Assembly: GCA_949752745.1 (NCBI GenBank)
Contig: OX457031.1
Location: forward strand, 45,589,257-45,653,256
Length of the DNA: 64,000 bases
Origin: Protula sp. h YS-2021
Taxonomy: Eukaryota; Annelida; Polychaeta; Sabellida; Serpulidae
Reading direction: 5' to 3'
The notes below the pieces were generated by a model that had not been told where the DNA came from, searched no databases, and saw only the letters and a list, made by a program, of their open reading frames with translations. The translations under genes and the position numbers were made by a program. Shown piece by piece: positions 60,460 through 64,000 of the stretch; within the stretch, counting starts at the first letter, position 1, and each line of letters opens with the position of its first letter.

Positions 60460-63400
60460 ATGTTAGACTTTGAAAAAGTAAAGACTAACAGCACAACAAT
60501 GGGAGATAAGTATAAAGCACCGTCAATTGACTGGTCTGCACCAGGTGATTTACATCGCAGATTCCAAACTTTTAAACAGAAATGTGAGTTAATTTTTGAA
60601 GGGCCACTTGCGGACAAAGACCAGGCATGCAAGGTTCGTATATTGTTACCGCGGTGTGACGATAAAGGTCTTTAAATTTACAATACCGCAACATGGGAGA
60701 ATCAAGCTGACAAACTACGTTTACAGCCAGTTTGGCGGAAGCTTGAGGCATATGTGACTCCCAGGAGCAACCAGATTCTAGCGCGATTCCAGCTGAGATG
60801 CCTAAAACAAGGTGAGATGTCGCTAGAGGAATTTATCACTAAGGCACGTGTGCTAGTAGAAGATAGTGGCTATACAGCAGACCACCGAGACGAAACTTTA
60901 CGAGACACACTGGTATTCGGTCTTAAGTCCGATAAGGTACGTAGAGATGCCATCGCTATCGGGAACGAGCTTACGTTCCGACAGGTGTACGATCTTGCAA
61001 AGACGGAGGAAAGCACCAAAGCTCAGATGGACGCTATAATACGAGGTGAACAGTCGTCTGAGGTAAACGCGATACGCAGTAGGAAGGGACCACAACCCTC
61101 TAAGAGTGGTGCACCAAGGTGTGATCAAAAGTCGAGGCGACAAGGTGCAAGGCAATGCAGCAAGCAGGGCACAGAGAAGCCATGTCACAAGTGCGGAGGT
61201 AAACACACACAGGATGACTTATGCCCAGCCAGGCAAAGTAAGTGTTTTTACTGCGGTAAAATTGGCCATTTCAAAAAGGTATGCAGAAAAAAGCAGCGCA
61301 AAGTCAACGAGATAACGCAAGATGTGATCCTGTCTGAAGACTTGAACGCATATACAATGGGCGAAATCGGGGCAATCACCACAGTCAAGTTGGTAAATGA
61401 TGTTTCTTCGCAACAGTCAAGTACGGATAGAGGTATCGATAAAATATACGCCAATGTTCGACTGAACGATACTTACCCAATCAAGCTGAAAGTCGACACT
61501 GGGTCCGATGCCTGTACTTTAACAACAGAAGATTTGAAGAAGTCACAGCTGCAAGTCCGGTTACAGCCAAGCAACTGTATTCTCAAGAATTATGGCGGTG
61601 GGACAATCACAAATATAGGCAGCGTGAAACTGAAGATCAGCTACCGGGACAGATCTACTATTGCAGACTTCAAGGTAGTAAAGGCCCCGGGGAATCCTTC
61701 AATCGTAGGGTGTCGACAAGCCTTAGAGTTGGGCCTGATAAAACTTGCTGTTAATAGCATCTCAGAGACACCAGCAACGCCTGTTGAGGAACCAGCAAAA
61801 GGAGCTGCAAATCAAGGTACGCTAACTAGGAAACAGGTCCTCGAAGAGTACGGTGACTGTTTCGACAAGGTCGGAAAATTTCCAGGTGAGAAGTATACGA
61901 TCAAGCTGAAAGAAAATGCAGTACCAGTTATTCACCCTCCGAGATCGATACCAGTACACATTTTACCACTATACAAGGCCGAACTCGACAAAATGTTGGC
62001 TGATGGTATTATTAGTCCAGTGACACAACCAACAGAATGGGTGAATTCAATAGTATGCAACGTCAAAGACACGCCAACCGGTAAGAAAGTGCGGTTGCGT
62101 TTAGATCCAAAAGATCTAAACAAGAACATCCAAAGTGAGCATCATTACAACAGAACTATTGATGAAATCTTGCCAAAGCTTCACAACAAAAGGTATTTCT
62201 CGGTGGTAGATACCAAGAAAGGGTATTGGCATGTTGAGCTTGATGAGCAGTCCAGTTTGCTGTGTACATTCAACACTCCGTTTGGACGTTTTAAGTTCAA
62301 CCGACTTCCGTTTGGGATAAATGTATCCCAAGACGCTTTTCAGCGGAAGCTAGATGTAGTCTACGAGGGCATAGACAATGTCAGTGGTATTGCAGACGAC
62401 ATCATTGTATCTGGCGAAACACCACAACAACATGACATCGCTATGATCAAGATGCTGGAAGCTAGCAGAAGAAACAATATAAGCCTCAACTCCGAAAAGC
62501 TGCAATTCAAGCAAGACAAGGTAAACTTTTACGGTCACCAGATTACCAGTAAAGGAATTAAGCCAGCAGAAGACAAGCTGAGGGCAATCAAAAACCTGAA
62601 GACACCAGAAAATGCTAAGGAGCTGTTGACGATTCTTGGCATGGTGACCTACCTGAACAGGTATACCACGAAACTCGCACAATACACAGCCCCATTGCGA
62701 GAGCTGATCAAAAAGGGTGTACATTTCCGGTGGGAGGAAAGGCATCAAAAAGCCCTAGAGGCGATCAAACGTGAACTCTGTGAGGCCAGAATATTATCAC
62801 ATTACGATCCTGACCCGGAGACTAAGACTATCCTTCAGTGCGATGCAAGTCAGTTCGGACTGGGAGCGTGGGTGAGACAAATTGATAAAGACGACAAAGA
62901 ACATGTTGTTGCTATGTGTTCCAGGTCACTTATAGACTCAGAGACTCGTTATTCCAATATCGAGAGGGAGTGCCTTGCCGTGAAGTTTGGTCTACAGAAG
63001 TTCGAGTACTACTTGATGGGCCGGCATACGATCGTCGAGTCAGACCACTCGCCACTCGAACAAATCTTCAAGAAGAACATCAACGAGGTATCAACTCGAC
63101 TTCAAAACATGATTTTGTGGTGTCTACGGTTCGACATAACTGTCACTTACAAACCAGGTTTGAAGATTCCAGTGGCTGACGCCCTGTCGCGAGTGTGCAT
63201 TCGTGACAAGATGGAGGCCCAAGGCGAAACACATCAAGTGAACTTTGTATCCGGTATCAAAACGCCAATCGACAAGCAACGCATCAAAGACGAAAGCCTT
63301 AAAGACAGCACAACAAACCTGCTCAAAGACGTCGTGTTCAAGGGATGGCCAGAGCAGCGCAAGCAATGCCCACAGGAGCTGTGGGACTATTGGAACTTTC

Positions 63401-64000
63401 GCTGTGATCTTGTGATCGACGACGGTCTCGTGCTAAAAGGCGACAGGATTGTGATACCAATCTCACTCCGGAAGGAAGTTCTGGAAGCAATTCACACCGG
63501 GCACCAAGGTGAAACAAAGTGTCTGCTCCTGGCCAGAGAATCGGTGTTTTGGCCCGGAATAACAAAAGACATTCGCAGTCGAATTCAGGAATGTCAAGTG
63601 TGCTCACGATACCAACCATCACCATCGAAAATGCCAATGATGCAACCGGATATGCCTTCTAATCCGTGGGAGAAATTAGGCACAGATATTTTCGAATACA
63701 AGAACGAAAAATATCTCATGATTGTGGACTATTACTCGAGATATTTTGTTATTCGACAGCTATCAAACATCAAAGCTGAAACGGTTTGTGGACAGTTTGC
63801 AAACATTTTGACAGAATTTGGTTTACCAAACACCATAATTGCAGACTTTGGTTCACAGTACACAAGTGAGCGATTCAAGCAGCGGTGTAAAGACTCGAAC
63901 GTAGACATTGTGTATAGTTCTCCATACCACCACCAAGCGAACAGCGTCGCAGAAAGAGCAATCGGTACAGTGAAGAACCTGTGGAGAAAGGCGGAAACAG
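60460..64000 (+). pseudogene. gag-pol polyprotein of the Gypsy-type element, one internal stop, 3' end off window
   Basis: The first ATG is 60460; another in-frame ATG is 60499. The frame meets TAA at 60673-60675, inside gag, and then stays open in the same frame to 64000. Domains after the stop: rest of gag; two zinc knuckles, 61183-61224 (spacing CX2CX3HX5C, unusual) and 61243-61284 (canonical CX2CX4HX4C); protease with DTGSD at 61495-61509; reverse transcriptase with the motif A Asp at 62209 and an A-D-D box (62392-62400) in place of YxDD; RNase H with Asp at 62842; integrase HHCC finger (His 63493, 63502; Cys 63592, 63601) and the D,D-35-E residues at 63685, 63844 and 63952. The second Asp sits in an altered ADFGSQ context. 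The copy is probably broken in gag, unless the stop is read through or the copy uses partner proteins in trans. Confidence 0.92.

Larger units (their letters stand above)
59832..64000 (+). mobile_element. Ty3/Gypsy-type LTR retrotransposon, 5' part, truncated by the window end
   Basis: Recognisable parts in order: end of a 5' LTR (to 59918), primer binding site (59919), an untranslated leader with tandem repeats (59974-60395), then gag, protease, reverse transcriptase, RNase H and integrase in one frame. The Pol order PR-RT-RH-IN is that of Ty3/Gypsy. No env and no 3' LTR are visible because the window ends inside the integrase core. The 5' LTR start was not found, since the partner LTR is off the window. 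With only one stop in 3.5 kb the copy is young. The 3' remainder and its target duplication lie to the right. Confidence 0.92.

Noticed and set aside
60102..60632. 176-codon minus-strand open frame and several overlapping frames with repeated AWLHCLAG or GAKLWGS peptides
   Set aside because: They only translate the 33-bp leader minisatellite of the retrotransposon in different frames. Frames stay open because the unit lacks stops.
60673..60675. Programmed frameshift at TTTAAATTT near the gag stop
   Set aside because: The frame after the stop is the same as before it, so a shift is not needed, and the possible slippery heptamer is out of register.

Overview
This is eukaryotic DNA, AT-rich and full of repeats, with no operon-like gene packing. 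It holds two multi-exon host genes on the minus strand, a long plus-strand LTR retrotransposon at the right edge, and a dense population of small non-autonomous transposons. Intron-exon structure, an animal meiosis gene (MEIOC), a peroxisomal ether-lipid gene (AGPS), and tandem-core repeats with GACGGACAGAC tails like the 'pearl' elements of bivalves suggest a lophotrochozoan animal, most likely a mollusc. The species cannot be named from this window.

Layout. 1-4015: decayed interspersed repeats, probably lying in an AGPS intron. 4016-8647 (-): eleven consecutive coding exons of AGPS; the last exons, with the C-terminal active site, lie off the left edge, and the first exon, with the peroxisomal signal, was not found. 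8648-35631: 27 kb of repeats and AT-rich DNA. It includes a foldback-like element with a 9-bp target duplication (13255-14109), a hAT-type element with a perfect 8-bp target duplication (14676-15489), a second hAT-type MITE (16042-16451), an exact 969-bp tandem duplication (17246-19183), and a ~140-bp minisatellite with nuclear-receptor-like half-sites (22239-23540). 35632-54923 (-): a complete 12-exon reading frame for MEIOC (976 codons). Its introns hold a six-unit 169-bp tandem-core element, an element with evenly spaced TGACGTCA palindromes, and two TIR-bearing MITEs. 54924-59831: intergenic repeats. 59832-64000 (+): 5' part of a Ty3/Gypsy-type element (LTR end, tRNA-Leu-like primer site, leader minisatellite, gag-pol frame with one stop codon), cut by the window edge in the integrase.

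The two host genes do not obviously cooperate: AGPS makes ether lipids in peroxisomes, and MEIOC controls meiotic prophase through RNA regulation. I found no new multi-gene system. The most unusual material is the set of repeat families that share one end architecture (a 5' motif that reappears at the 3' end as a hairpin), and the regular array of CRE palindromes that one of them places in intron 1 of MEIOC.
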